Origin: Thermogemmatispora aurantia
Lineage (GTDB): Bacteria; Chloroflexota; Ktedonobacteria; Ktedonobacterales; Ktedonobacteraceae
Direction of reading: 5' to 3'
NCBI RefSeq assembly: GCF_008974285.1
Contig: NZ_BKZV01000001.1
Span: 977,319 to 1,041,318 of the forward strand
DNA length: 64,000 bases
This document shows, in pieces, positions 25,779 to 35,619 of the stretch; position 1 is the first letter of the stretch; each line of letters opens with the position of its first letter. The position numbers and the translations under genes are program-made. The notes beneath the pieces were generated by a model. That model ran no database searches, was not told the DNA's origin, and saw only the letters and a program-made list of their open reading frames with translations.

Positions 25779-26495
25779 CTAGCGGTTCTTGGGTGCCGAT
25801 TCCTCTTCTTTCCTGAGCTTGAGCATGGCAAAGGCAGCCGGAATGCTGCCAAGCAAGAACAGCCCATACGAAACGGGGTCGGTGATGGACGAGTTGAGAT
25901 GAGCTGGAAAGGCGATGATCGGGAGCAGGCGGCTGAGAACAATAGCTGCGGCCGCCCAGAGAGGAATCGCCCGTGCCCGGCCAAGCGCGATGCCAAGCAA
26001 GAGGGGACCACCCACAAAGCCGATAATGAAAAGGATTAAGCAGGCTGTCATAAACGTATCACTATTGAAGCGATTCCATAAAGCAATAAACTGCGGGCTG
26101 CTCCCCAACTGCGCCATGTCGTAGGTCATGTCGCTCTGGGCGGCGAAGGCAATGGTCGTCATCATCCCGATGAGCGAGAGGACGCCGCCGATACTCGCCA
26201 GCCAGGGCGAGCGCGACATGGCCAGAGATACCATGCCCAGGAATCCAAACGGGAGCAGGAAGAGGCCGATGGTCACGAGAGCTAAGTCAAGGAAAGGTGG
26301 GAGAGACATGCTTGCTACATTGGCAATCGCAATGTTCCCATTTGCAGGGTTGAGATTCCCCGCCGTCACGAAACCCACGATCAGGAGCGGGAATGGTAAC
26401 ACCATACAAATGGCGAAGAAAATGCGTTGTACCTTTAAAAACACAGGCACTCGGAGGTCTGATCCCAGGTGAGGTGGATTACCGGCTGACTGCAT
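25779..26495 (-). CDS. Polytopic membrane protein, paralogue A
   Basis: 238 residues with about six hydrophobic helices (IFFAICMVLPFPLLIVGFVT, FLDLALVTIGLFLLPFGFLG, ASIGGVLSLIGMMTTIAFAA, MTACLILFIIGFVGGPLLLG and others). It shares with the next gene a common architecture and the ending GSIPAAFAMLKLRK / GSIPAAFAMLKVRES, plus LLGIALGRARAIPLWAAA / LLGIALARARIVPLWAAA. The ATG at 26495 is chosen because AAGGAG lies 10 bp upstream. No family was recognised. The two tandem paralogues are followed upstream by a broken TetR gene that may once have controlled them. Confidence 0.75.
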   Translation of the reverse strand: MQSAGNPPHLGSDLRVPVFLKVQRIFFAICMVLPFPLLIVGFVTAGNLNPANGNIAIANVASMSLPPFLDLALVTIGLFLLPFGFLGMVSLAMSRSPWLASIGGVLSLIGMMTTIAFAAQSDMTYDMAQLGSSPQFIALWNRFNSDTFMTACLILFIIGFVGGPLLLGIALGRARAIPLWAAAAIVLSRLLPIIAFPAHLNSSITDPVSYGLFLLGSIPAAFAMLKLRKEEESAPKNR

Positions 26496-26582
26496 GTTGC
26501 TCTTTCTCCTTGGAAAAGGATGCATTCGGGTGTGCAGAACGGTCCCTTTGTATCCCACGTTGGCGGCATGGGCTGCCCACCC

Positions 26583-27296
26583 TTATGACTCTCGAACTTT
26601 GAGCATGGCAAAGGCAGCAGGAATACTGCCAGCAAATACCATGACGTAACCGAGAATTTGAAGGATTCCTAGACCCGTCCCGTAAGCCAGCGGCCCCATG
26701 ACAGGTGCGCTGACAATGATGAGTGCAGCAGCCCAGAGAGGAACAATGCGCGCTCGTGCCAGCGCGATCCCCAATAGCACATAGGCAAGCTGATGGCCGA
26801 TCACCCAACCGCCGAAGATGACAAATGTTTCCCAGCTGGTGGAGTATCCTGCCTCCAGCAGGGCAAACAATGGGTTGTAGCCTAAATGCGCCATGGTGTT
26901 GATGGAAAACACCTGGTCTGCCACGAGGCCCCAGGGGATGCTTCCTACAAATCCGCAGGCAATGCCGATGGTTGAAAGCCAGGGAGCACGTTTCATGGAG
27001 AGGAGGCCCAGGCCAATGTAACTGAGAGGATAGAGATAGGGGATCACAACGTTGATGACTAAGAAGATCTGGATCAGGAGCGGATTTGCCGCTCTGTAAG
27101 CGACCAGAACGCCGAGGAGATTGTTCCCGACGGTGAGACAGGCCGGATTGCCGTATTGAGGACAGAGGCTGAACCAGAAAGAGAGGATCAATGGGGCCAG
27201 CACAATGCACAGTGCAAAGAACGCGCGGTGGAGCTTGCGGTAGAAAGGCTCGGCTCCTGCCGATTGTTGATTGAGCCGTGTTTGAGCGAGAGCCAT
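26583..27296 (-). CDS. Polytopic membrane protein, paralogue B
   Basis: 237 residues, homologous to the downstream neighbour over its length (same helix spacing, same C-terminal motif GSIPAAFAMLKVRES). The N-terminal helix reads AFFALCIVLAPLILSFWFSL. Start at ATG 27296, preceded by AAGGAAGGAA. It is probably co-transcribed with paralogue A 87 bp downstream. No catalytic or transport signature is visible; it may form a membrane complex with its paralogue. Confidence 0.75.
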   Translation of the reverse strand: MALAQTRLNQQSAGAEPFYRKLHRAFFALCIVLAPLILSFWFSLCPQYGNPACLTVGNNLLGVLVAYRAANPLLIQIFLVINVVIPYLYPLSYIGLGLLSMKRAPWLSTIGIACGFVGSIPWGLVADQVFSINTMAHLGYNPLFALLEAGYSTSWETFVIFGGWVIGHQLAYVLLGIALARARIVPLWAAALIIVSAPVMGPLAYGTGLGILQILGYVMVFAGSIPAAFAMLKVRES

Positions 27297-27341
27297 CTTA
27301 AAGTTCCTTCCTTTCGACCCATCTCGCCTGAAAGACATCCC

Positions 27342-27930
27342 TTAGCGGGAAGCAAGTAGCTGCTTAATCAGCAACTGCGCCAGCCAGGTTTCATAGCGTT
27401 CGGGCTGTCAACCCTGCTCCACCACCAGCATGCGATAGAGAGCATAGCTGGTCAGCGCCCACGACACGTCAGTTGCTTCCTCAAACGACAGGCCAGCACG
27501 TAATACTTCCCGTTCGAGCAGAGAGGCTATCAACCGGACCTGGTTTTGACGCCGTCTTGCTTCGATCTGCTGCCAGTTCAGGAGCCAGAGTCCCGGCAAC
27601 ACTCAGCCATTCGAGTGAGCTTGCCAGCAGCTCATAGGCCCGGCGGGCGATCTGAGCCACCAGCAGAGTCGCCGTGGTGGGGCTTCGGTCAATGCAACTC
27701 TTCGATAAGCTGCTGAATGGGCGCGCTGAACGCTTCGGGATTGATGACTTCCTCCAGTAGCGCGCGCTTGGAGCCAAACATGGCGGTAATTGTTCTGGGC
27801 GAGTCCTCAGCGGTCTCGGCAATGGCCTCTAGCGTCGCCGCTGCATAGCTTTGGTTCTCGAAGAGTGAGCGTGCTGCCGTCAGGATACGTCGCTGCGTCT
27901 CCTCGGCCTAGCGGTGGCGTACGTGTGAAT
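27342..27930 (-). pseudogene. TetR family regulator, multiply broken
   Basis: Reading the minus strand in three frames restores a TetR protein. An HTH segment (RRILTAARSLFENQSYAAAT, then LEAIAETAEDSPRTITAMFG) is preceded in frame by TAG at 27908-27910. The frame is lost at TGA 27689-27691. A middle part follows (LVAQIARRAYELLASSLEWL), and a C-terminal part in another frame (ATDVSWALTSYALYRMLVVE) is interrupted by TGA at 27408-27410 before its end at 27342. With at least two stops and two frame changes it cannot be functional. It is oriented with the two membrane genes downstream. Confidence 0.8.
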
Positions 27931-28479
27931 GATAGAGGCGCTTTTCTTCCCCAGATTGAGATATGTGTTCCATGAGAGGAGTATACCATATTCAATAGGC
28001 CAAATGCTAGTCAATAGATACTTCCCTATAGAAACATTTCTGTCACTAACGAAGCCGTTAGAGCCGCTGGCACAATGCCGAATGGGTATCAGACGAAACA
28101 CTCTTGAGCAACGTGCAAACTGCCTGGTCGAGCCACCAGGCTTTCCTCTGGTCGATCGCCATGACGCGGCGAGCAGTCTGACGCAGCAGGTCTAGGAGCT
28201 CGCGCGAGGTCCATTGTCGGGGCCTGGTGAGCAGTCGAGGGAGCAAGATCGTTCCTGCTTTCCTGGCGGATGGTCCCAGAGGCAACAGCAGACCGGGCAT
28301 CTTATGAAGCAGGGAGAGCTTTGCCTGGCATCAGTACCTTCCAGAAACTTCCTGATGACGGTCTGGTGAAAGCACAAGCTAGAGTGCAGCAGTAGACGAG
28401 GGATGGATTGGAGAACGAGCAAGCAGACAGGCTGCTTGCAGGAGCATTGGCTGAACAAGACGTAGGTCTGTGGAGGGAG

Positions 28480-28730
28480 GCAAGGGATGGCTGGTCCAAG
28501 GGTATCGGCTGCCGGCAAGCGGTTCTCTGGGTTGATGCTGAGGCAGCGCTCCAGCTGCTCCAGCAGGCGGAAGCGTGTCGGCGGTGCGGCGACGGTGCCG
28601 CCGCTGAGCGGCTGCTGGAGGAAGTGGTACGCTGTTGGCAGCGAGGAACGTTCCTGGAGGGGGAAGAAGGCGACTGGGTCCTGGCCCGCCGGGCTGAAGT
28701 CGGGAGGCTGAGCGTGATCCGCTTCTCCGT
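28480..28730 (+). pseudogene. Fragment of a BTAD/SARP-type transcriptional activator
   Basis: The plus-strand frame encodes a helical repeat segment: ALQLLQQAEACRRCGDGAAA, then ERLLEEVVRCWQRGTFLEGE and a final helix beginning GDWVLARRAEVG. This closely resembles the bacterial transcriptional activator domain (TPR-like helices, RGxFLEGExxxW) of AfsR/SARP and large LuxR-type ATPase regulators. Neither the DNA-binding domain nor the ATPase is present on either side, so only a relic remains. Flanks 27940-28479 and 28731-29356 hold no convincing gene. Confidence 0.45.
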
Positions 28731-29356
28731 TGTGCCCCCTCAGCGCCCGCCGGCGACGTCTGGCGAAGAAGATGCTCAGCAGCAGTGTGCACGCTCGTAG
28801 TGGTCTTGACAACAGGGCGTGCTTTAGATCATGATATGATCAGACCGGGCAGTAGCGATAGTTCTCCGTTGATGATTTCACGTTTCTATGGAGGCGTAAT
28901 TATTGCGATATGACCGGAGAGACATAGATGCTGGCTCTGGCAGATGAAAACCAGGCCCTTGTACTGCTATCCGCTGCCACATGCAAGTTGGGCGCTCTTT
29001 GCTTTACCGGGCAACGTCTGATAGCTGGCAACACTTGCTTCTGTTACGTGCACGCGATCATCCCCTCCGGCAGAAGATTGCCCGTTGCATCCAGTCATGA
29101 ATCGACTGCATGTTTGCACGTGGGCCCTGCTCGTGTCTGGTTCTCCCTCATCCTCGATCAATCCATCTTCACGCTGCCACTTCCAGGCTTTTTCTCCTGT
29201 TGCATCTCGCAAGGAGGGCGCAGAGCGGTCGGGTCACTGTGACGAAAGGTGACCTGGCTTGCTGGTCTACCCGGTCCTCGCCAGGAGCTCCTGAGGCTGC
29301 GGGATTCTGCTGCATGCCTTCGGGCTGGACGTAGCTGTACTCTAGAGGAGCGATGT

Positions 29357-30367
29357 ATGTCTGTCATCAACAAGGGTTCACCGCAGGGTATCCTTCTGAA
29401 TCCGGACAATCGCATCTTCGCGCTGGCGCGCCGGGCCAGGTGGCTTCCACCGTGGTATCTCGCCATCGTGGTAGCCACGATCATTACGCTTGGTTCCGGC
29501 TTTGCTCTGCAGTTTCTCTTTGCCGTGCCGCCTCTGGTGAACTGGGTCCCGATCTCCGCTCTCACCAAAAGTGCGGATCCACGGCTATCGGCTCTGGGCC
29601 AGCTGCTGGCCCTGGTGATCACCTATGCCACCAGAATCCTGCTGCTGTTGGCCTGGATTAAGTGGCTGGAGAAGCGCCCCTTCTGGACGGTCGGCCTGGA
29701 GCGCAAAGGGGCGCTCATCAAGTATCTGCGCGGCTTCGTGCTGGGCATGGCCATGTATGGGTTAGCCGTTGGTATCCTTGCCCTGACAGGGTCTGTTTCC
29801 ATCACGCCTGGCCTGCCGCAGCAGGCAGGGGTAGGGGCGCTCCTCGGCACTGTCATCGTCCTTCCTGGCTGGCTGGTACAGGGAGCCAGCGAAGAACTCG
29901 TGACACGTGGCTGGCTTTTGCCAGCGATGGGTGCGCGCTATCGGCCGTGGATCGGCGTGCTGATCGCTACTGTGATGTTCGCCTTTTTTCATGGGCCTGT
30001 GCTCCTGGCTGGAGGGTTGAATGTCCTTCCGCTCATGAGTCTCGTTGCCGTCTGCCTGTTCCTGGCCGCCTATGTCCTCTACGAACAGAGTCTGTGGGGT
30101 GTGCTGGGCTGGCACGCTGCCTGGAACTGGACGGAGGGAAACGTCCTTGCTTCGTTCGTCAGCGGGCACAGTATTGCTGGTGGCACGCTGTTCAAGTTAG
30201 TGTCCGTTGGCCCGGTCTGGATGACGGGCGGGATCATCGGGCCGGAGGCAGGGATTCCGGTGATTGCGGTGGTGGCAGTGGGCCTGCTCGCGATCATTCT
30301 CCTGGCGCTTCGTCGCAGTCGCAGGGCGGTTGATGTCGAGCAGGAAGGCCTGGTCACATCTGGTTAG
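29357..30367 (+). CDS. CPBP family intramembrane metalloprotease (CAAX protease-like)
   Basis: 336-residue polytopic membrane protein of the CAAX-processing/bacteriocin-immunity (CPBP, Abi) family. The catalytic signature is complete: Glu179-Glu180 and Arg184 in ASEELVTRGWLLPAMG, His212 in FAFFHGP, and His253 with Asn257 in GWHAAWNWTEG. About eight hydrophobic segments surround it. ATG 29357 follows GAGGAG at 6 bp; the frame is open further upstream but without a better start. Family members cleave prenylated proteins or confer self-immunity. No bacteriocin gene is seen next to it, so its role is undefined. Confidence 0.87.
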   Translation: MSVINKGSPQGILLNPDNRIFALARRARWLPPWYLAIVVATIITLGSGFALQFLFAVPPLVNWVPISALTKSADPRLSALGQLLALVITYATRILLLLAWIKWLEKRPFWTVGLERKGALIKYLRGFVLGMAMYGLAVGILALTGSVSITPGLPQQAGVGALLGTVIVLPGWLVQGASEELVTRGWLLPAMGARYRPWIGVLIATVMFAFFHGPVLLAGGLNVLPLMSLVAVCLFLAAYVLYEQSLWGVLGWHAAWNWTEGNVLASFVSGHSIAGGTLFKLVSVGPVWMTGGIIGPEAGIPVIAVVAVGLLAIILLALRRSRRAVDVEQEGLVTSG

Positions 30368-30831
30368 CAAAGGTGTGGCGCCGGCTGGACCCGGAGAGCG
30401 CCATTGCGCTTCCCCTGGTCCCTCAGCGCCCGCCGGTGAAGCGCTCCAGCCAACTGACATGCTCTTTTCCCACCTGGTGCTCCTGGTTGTCGGTCAGGCC
30501 CGTCAACAGTACTGACAACCCGCGCGCCATCTGCTGACGGCTGAGCATGGTGCGGTGAGAGAGGCGCGTGATCGTCCATGATCCGGCCAGCGTGCCGCTC
30601 GCCTTGCGCTGGCAGAAGCAGGTGATTCTCCTGCTATCGAGCTCAGACGATCGCCACGCTCTCCAACGCGGGAGCCTGCGGCCTGTGCGCGGAGCGCATC
30701 AGCGCTCTGGCTCACCTTGCCGCCCGGCAATCAATCAAGAAGGGCAGGGAGGACGATGGAACAGCCGCCGGTGCAGGGGATGCTCGTGGTGCGGCGCTAC
30801 TGAATAGGCGAGGGAAAGCCTCCCCTGGGTT

Positions 30832-31242
30832 ATGCTACCTATAAATAAATACTCTTTACATCTCTGGCTGATCGGAAGCAGACTGCTCACTGTGCCTGCT
30901 GTGGCCTTCTGGATCCTGCAAGCGATCCCACTGGCTGCGCTCTCCCTGGTCTTCTTGACGATCTTCGGCCTCATCCTCACGACCCTGGATCAAGTGCTGC
31001 TGCTGCTGGCCCCCTATGGGTTGCAGGTCGTATCAGTGACATGTCTGCTGGGGACGGAGAGGACCCGGCAGGCGCAGGAGGTGCCCCATGACCTGCTCTG
31101 CCAGCTCCAGCCCGCTGCCGGCACCGGCCCCCAGGCTCACGGCCCATCAGCAGCGCAGGCTGGCACGGCTGCTCCCGACCGACTGGCTCGTGTTACTGCT
31201 ACGCCAGCAGGGCTGGCGGGTCGGCGCGATATTATACTTTGA
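30832..31242 (+). other. Possible membrane-protein remnant
   Basis: The first 60 codons are strongly hydrophobic (AVAFWILQAIPLAALSLVFL then TIFGLILTTLDQVLLLLAPY). After about residue 70 the translation loses character, while another frame (31088-31309) offers a polar continuation (AHQQRRLARLLPTDWLVLLL). This suggests a frameshifted small membrane protein. No family or ribosome site was recognised. Confidence 0.25.
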
Positions 31243-31251
31243 ACAGACCGC

Positions 31252-31419
31252 ATGGAACAGCAGCGTGACGAATTACGCCGCCAGGTATTGGCGGAAATCG
31301 AACGGTTAAAAGCCCTGGAAGCGCAGAATCCCAAAGAGACATACCGCTACTGGCATGCCCAGGCGGTCCAGCGTGAATTAGCTAGGCACACGAGCGGGGC
31401 CACCAGACCATTGGCGTGA
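31252..31419 (+). CDS. Short charged helical ORF, 55 residues
   Basis: ATG 31252 opens a frame of 55 codons with a strongly amphipathic, charged helix (QQRDELRRQVLAEIERLKAL) and a tail YRYWHAQAVQRELARHT. Composition is protein-like, but there is no clear ribosome site. It may be a small protein or the tail of a lost gene. Confidence 0.25.
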   Translation: MEQQRDELRRQVLAEIERLKALEAQNPKETYRYWHAQAVQRELARHTSGATRPLA

Positions 31420-31920
31420 TCGAGGGGATCGTCGCAGCGCAAGGTCGTATTCAGCGGCGGTGCCTGGCTGCAGTTGTAGTTGGTACCGTAGCTGATGACA
31501 GAGGGCGCGCTGCTGAAAGGGGCACGGTAGTAGAAGTCGATCGTGCCGGCAGCACTGGAGGCATCGCCGTAGACGATCTGGCGCGGCGCCGCGCTGCGCA
31601 CCCCATGCGAGGTTTTATCTTGAAAATAACTAATGCTGATACAGCGCCCTTCCGTCCCAGACCCTTCGTTCCCCAGGGAGACCCGATCCAGACCCCACTC
31701 GTAGTTCTGGCGCGTCCCATCGCTTTCAATGACATATTGCAATGAGTCGCCGCTCGTTGGTACTCTCGCTGTAGTAGACCAGGGCTGGTGTCGTGCCCGG
31801 CGGACCGGCGACGACCGAGGGCGGATAGCCAGTAGGAGAACCGCCCGGAGTTGCCTTGTACACCATCTAGCAGCGGGGTAGAAGGTGCCCCATTCACGGC
31901 GGCTCCTCTGATAGTCAGTG
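31347..31920 (-). pseudogene. Fragment of a large secreted or repeat protein
   Basis: Two minus-strand frames give protein-like sequence. One (31347-31742) reads QYVIESDGTRQNYEWGLDRV, APRQIVYGDASSAAGTIDFY and VISYGTNYNCSQAPPLNTTL. The other, immediately upstream (31743-31900), reads VVAGPPGTTPALVYYSESTN. The Tyr/Asn/Gly-rich beta strands recall RHS/YD-type or other large extracellular repeat proteins. No start, signal peptide or complete domain remains. The exact family is not certain. Confidence 0.4.
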
Positions 31921-32048
31921 TGCCACTGGCTAGCGTGGCGATCTAAGCAGAGAGGGTATGTGTCTGCGGATCGTTTTCATCAGAGAGGCCCGCGCTGGTG
32001 GTCAGGGAAGAGCGCAGCGTCATGAGCATAGTCCCTACAGATGCACGA

Positions 32049-32222
32049 TCAGACGCACATCCGCTCTCGGGAGAGTTCCACACAGAGATCTGAAGGCTCA
32101 GAAGTCGCTTTCAGCCTTTTTGCCATGAAGTAGGCGATCACTTTGATCAGGAGCAGAAGAGCCGTCGCCACATCTATAGCGATCAGAAAGGTTCTCACGC
32201 CTATAAAGAGAGGCTTGCTATC
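32049..32222 (-). pseudogene. Remnant paralogue of the small membrane protein at 32729
   Basis: The frame reads GVRTFLIAIDVATALLLLIK then VIAYFMAKRLKATSEPSDL. It matches the end of the 32729-33091 protein (GAFMIAMVVDVALMATVHVI then AYAMARRAEDIY) over about 30 residues. Only the last membrane helix and tail survive. Confidence 0.5.
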
Positions 32223-32379
32223 TGAGAGGACGGTCGCTAGCGGCTTCCTGGGAAGGGAGAAGCCACAGCTGTGGGGCGCCGCTGGCGCTGGAGCAGCCTC
32301 TGTGCAAGCAGCGCCCGGACGGGTGGCGACTGCCCATATGCGCCGCTATCCGGCTCCCGTTTCGACTGCGTGGCCCGCG

Positions 32380-32517
32380 GTGCGAGCGATCAGCCATCAG
32401 GCTCAGAATCTCCAGCTCGCGCTTGCTCAGCGGCTCCTCCAGTGCGTGAGTCTGGTCCAGGGTGGCGTATATGCACTGGATTCCCGAAACGGCAGGCTCT
32501 GCTGGCATACCCTTCAT
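32380..32517 (-). pseudogene. LuxR-type HTH fragment
   Basis: The segment EEPLSKRELEILSLMADR is the start of a LuxR-type C-terminal HTH (consensus LSxRELEVLxLMAxG). The following helices are lost to a frame change. It is most likely the relic of a MalT-like LuxR regulator such as those common in related genomes. Confidence 0.5.
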
Positions 32518-32728
32518 GATATCTGCCCGACTGGGCCGGTCATGGGATAAAAGCTTCTGCGAACGGCATCGGAGAAAAGGGCCTTAAGGCAGCTTACCAC
32601 AACAATCGATGCCCAGCGCGTCAATAAGACCTCCAGCAAAGTCCCCGGTTGGGCGTGGCAGCCTATGCCAAACCGCAGGCGGCCCCCCTTCGGGCTGCGG
32701 CCAGACTTTCTGCAATAGAACTATTAAA

Positions 32729-33091
32729 TTAATAGATATCTTCAGCTCTTCTAGCCATCGCATAGGCGATCACGTGAACCGTTGCCATCAGGGCCACATC
32801 CACCACCATAGCGATCATAAAGGCTCCCGAACCTATCAGATGACCGTTGAAGGCCACAAAAAAGGCGAAGAGAACAATAAGTCCAATGAGATCAGCCAGG
32901 CAGACGCCTGCGGCATATTGATCCTGCTTCTCCTTGACCTGCGCCCTTCGCTGGAGCCATAATGATCTTTCGCTCATCTGCTGGCTTTGCGAGGATGGAG
33001 CCACATCAGCCTGATCATATGGAGAAAGCCCCTCTGGCCGATCGCCCCTGGCAGAGCGATTGAGTTGAGGTTGCCAGTCGTCCTCACTCAT
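32729..33091 (-). CDS. Small membrane protein with two helices
   Basis: 120 residues: a polar N-terminus of about 60 residues rich in Ser, Gln and Arg, then two hydrophobic helices (GVCLADLIGLIVLFAFFVAF and GAFMIAMVVDVALMATVHVI). The ribosome site is weak. A degenerate second copy of its C-terminus lies at 32049-32222, which supports this being a real, duplicated gene. Function unknown. Confidence 0.5.
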   Translation of the reverse strand: MSEDDWQPQLNRSARGDRPEGLSPYDQADVAPSSQSQQMSERSLWLQRRAQVKEKQDQYAAGVCLADLIGLIVLFAFFVAFNGHLIGSGAFMIAMVVDVALMATVHVIAYAMARRAEDIY

Positions 33092-33606
33092 GATGTCATA
33101 CCTGCGGTGCTCGGAGAAAACGCTTACAAGCTGCTCCAGCTTCCCAGAGAGAGCAGCCCTGGCCCGAAGATCTGCGGAATATCTGAGTGAGCTATCTGAG
33201 CAGCGCCAGAGGCCCCAGACCGGCCCCCCGTGCCGCTTTCAGAGTGTCCTGACACGTCATTCTTGCGTGGCTTCACGCCAGCCACCTAGATAAGACTACC
33301 TCCATTGTATATTGCATCTTCTGCCCTGTCAATCTTTCGGCATACGCACGTCGAATCATCACGACCAGCTCCAGATCGACAGGGGCTGGGCCGCCTGCAA
33401 CGAGTGAGCAGGTAGACTCGCGGCGGCCCAGCCCGCTGCCCTAGAAGCCGGTAGAGGCGGCACCGGCGCGATAGGGACAGCGCCAGCGGTGGCTGCCGCA
33501 GCCTACTTCGGCAGAGGGCTGATCGCTGGCTGCTTTGAGACCGGATATAGCCATTCTCGCCAACCCCTTTCATCGGCCTGCACCGCCGGGCTAGCTCGAA
33601 TCTAGC

Positions 33607-34259
33607 CTTTGATCGCTTCCAAGACAGGCTTGGCATGCTTCACCATGCGGTGCAGCACCTCCACCATCTCGCCCGTGCTGATCTGGCATCCATACAGGAC
33701 TCGGAGCAGCGCCAGAATTTGCCCTACCGGCAAGCGCATGACCGTGCGCAACAGGCTATCAAGCTACTCAAGCGCACCCCGGACCCGTCCCTGCCCCAGG
33801 GCTTGCTCATGCAGATCCAGCGGGGCCTCGTGCCACTTCTGACACTGCGAGCACCAGCCTTTGAAAAGGCGATGATGGATCACCTCGACCGGCTGAGGTT
33901 CCGGCAGTTCGGTCACTTATCGCACCCGTGCCAGGCTGATGCCTCCTAGCCGCAAATGACACTGGGGACAGCAAAGGATGCGGTGCTCCACGATCGGCGT
34001 TGGCACCGCACACATGCGGCCTCGATTATGCTTGCCCTCCCGTTTCTCTCGCGGGGAGTTTCTCTTCTGCTGGGCGCTTCTTCACGTTCCCTTTCACAAA
34101 TTCGGGCGGCTCGCGCGGCTTTTCCAGTTCCTCAATGCGAGCCAGCGCCACACGTAAGGCTTCCTTCACCCGGCTCAGTTCTTCCTGCACCAGGTGAAGG
34201 GCTTCCCGCAGTTCGTGATTTTCTCCTCGGAGGCGCTCGCTTTCTTCCTGCTGGTTCAT
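33607..34259 (-). mobile_element. IS66-family transposase pseudogene
   Basis: The minus strand encodes the N-terminal half of an IS66-type transposase in two frames. A coiled-coil leader (34026-34259, ALRVALARIEELEKPREPPE) comes first. Then a zinc-ribbon-like region follows, IVEHRILCCPQCHLRLGGIS with a second pair GWCSQCQKWHEAP, and the helical part MRLPVGQILALLRVLYGCQI. In-frame TAA and TAG codons and a frame change interrupt it. Degraded sequence continuing to about 33300 still shows ENGYIRS, reminiscent of the WxxNGYIW catalytic-domain start. It is inactive. Confidence 0.7.
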
Positions 34260-34809
34260 AGCTTTTAGTTTACAAAGAGGTCAAGCCTGAACACTTACCG
34301 AGCATCTCCCAAAAAAGACTGCTGAAGGCCCTGTTTGGGCACGATCGCAGCGCGAAGAGAGGGCTTTGTGCTCCTGGAGAGCCATTCGAGGATCGCTGCG
34401 TGAAAACCCGGGAGCCGAGAGCCTCGAAGTCAACGGCATTAGCAGCAAAAGATGTGTATCCTGGATTACCATCATCCTCAGCAGCCAGTGCTCTTGATGC
34501 AAAGATGGACTACTGTGAGCCAGAGTGTCTGGAGGCTTGATTGACACGTCGCTGCGTGATACGCGCATTAAAGATGAGCGGGGTGTATGAAAACGCTCGC
34601 CGCCCTTCCTGTTGAGCACAGTGGAATAAGGATACGCCAGTGTAGGCAAAGACCACCGTCATAGTAGCCATCAGGCCTTGCCCCTCTTCCACAAGTGTGA
34701 CCCTGCTGCCTCGAACAGGGCGGACTGTGCGTAAAGGCACAGCCTCGCGTAGAGGACCCGTCTGGGAAGGAACTTCACCCCGTAGAGGTGATCTTTCGCT
34801 GAGCTGGCA

Positions 34810-34855
34810 TTGACAAAGCGCATGCCAGCAATTATTATTTAATCAGATAACTAAT
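34810..34855 (+). promoter_or_regulatory. TetR-gene promoter with overlapping operator
   Basis: TTGACA (34810-34815), 17 bp, TATTAT (34833-34838). The -10 box is overlapped by ATTATTTA-N6-TAACTAAT (34834-34855), 7 of 8 positions of a perfect palindrome. The same palindrome, complete, occurs at 35581-35602 before the exporter genes, so the TetR protein probably controls both transcripts. Confidence 0.65.
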
Positions 34856-34879
34856 AAAGTGTGAGGAAGGCGATGGGCC

Positions 34880-35539
34880 ATGCCGCGCAAGCCAGCAATG
34901 CCGGGGATTGATCGGCGTCAGAAGATCCTGGAGGCGGCCCTGGAGATTTTCGCCGAGCAAGGATTTGAGGCGGCGACTAATAAGGCCATTGCCGAACGCG
35001 CCGGTGTAAATCAGGGGTTGATCTACTTCTACTTTGCCAGTAAGGCCGATGTCTACTTTGCCACTGCCGCCTATTATACTGACCAGGTGATCGCTCAGCT
35101 TGATGCTATTTTTGCGCAGGTAGATGAAGCCGACTTGGCCAGTGGCCTGACTCAGCTACTGAAAGAGACTGTGCGACTTTTGTCGACCCCTCCTGCCAGC
35201 CATCTACTCCGCGTCATGTATCAAGTCGCCGGCAGTCGCGTCCCTGATGGAGAGTTGAGCAATGAGGAGGAGCGGCGAGCCGTTAGTGGCCTGGCCAGAC
35301 ACCTGGCACAGCGATTTCGTGAATACCTGGAGAGGCAAATAGCGCAGAGGCAGATGAATACTATCAATCCTGCGCTCGTATCGTATATTCTGACGCGCAC
35401 CCTGATCGCGACAGTCAGCATGCGCGGACCCGGTAATACGCTGTCGTCCAGCCTGGAGAGCTTAGCCGAAGCGCTGGTCGGGCTCTACGTCTATGGCCTG
35501 CTGCCTCGCCAAAACACACCTGGCCAGAGTAGTACCTGA
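34880..35539 (+). CDS. TetR family regulator of an ABC exporter operon
   Basis: 219 residues. The HTH is canonical: ILEAALEIFAEQGFEAATNK then AIAERAGVNQGLIYFYFASK (residues 17-56). The C-terminal ligand domain is helical with a conserved-looking LYVYGLLPR end. It starts at ATG 34880. It is followed by a small membrane protein, an ABC ATPase and an ABC-2 permease in the same direction. Matching palindromes in its own promoter and before the exporter genes indicate auto-repression and repression of the exporter, relieved by an unknown, probably toxic or lipophilic, compound. Confidence 0.9.
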   Translation: MPRKPAMPGIDRRQKILEAALEIFAEQGFEAATNKAIAERAGVNQGLIYFYFASKADVYFATAAYYTDQVIAQLDAIFAQVDEADLASGLTQLLKETVRLLSTPPASHLLRVMYQVAGSRVPDGELSNEEERRAVSGLARHLAQRFREYLERQIAQRQMNTINPALVSYILTRTLIATVSMRGPGNTLSSSLESLAEALVGLYVYGLLPRQNTPGQSST

Positions 35540-35580
35540 AAGGTTGTGGCAGTCCAGACGGATGCATATTTTTGCACAGT

Positions 35581-35602
35581 ATTAGTTAGCTAAATAACTA
35601 AT
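35581..35602. promoter_or_regulatory. Probable TetR operator before the exporter genes
   Basis: ATTAGTTA (35581-35588) and TAACTAAT (35595-35602) are perfect complements separated by 6 bp. A TTGCAC (35572-35577) to TAACTA (35595-35600) promoter with 17-bp spacing coincides with it, so binding would occlude RNA polymerase. Confidence 0.65.
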
Positions 35603-35619
35603 TAAGAGGTACACTCTGC

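Noticed and set aside
28827..28841. GATCAT-N3-ATGATC palindrome after a TTGACA at 28806
   Set aside because: The spacing to any -10 is poor and no gene follows, so a promoter or operator call is not supported.
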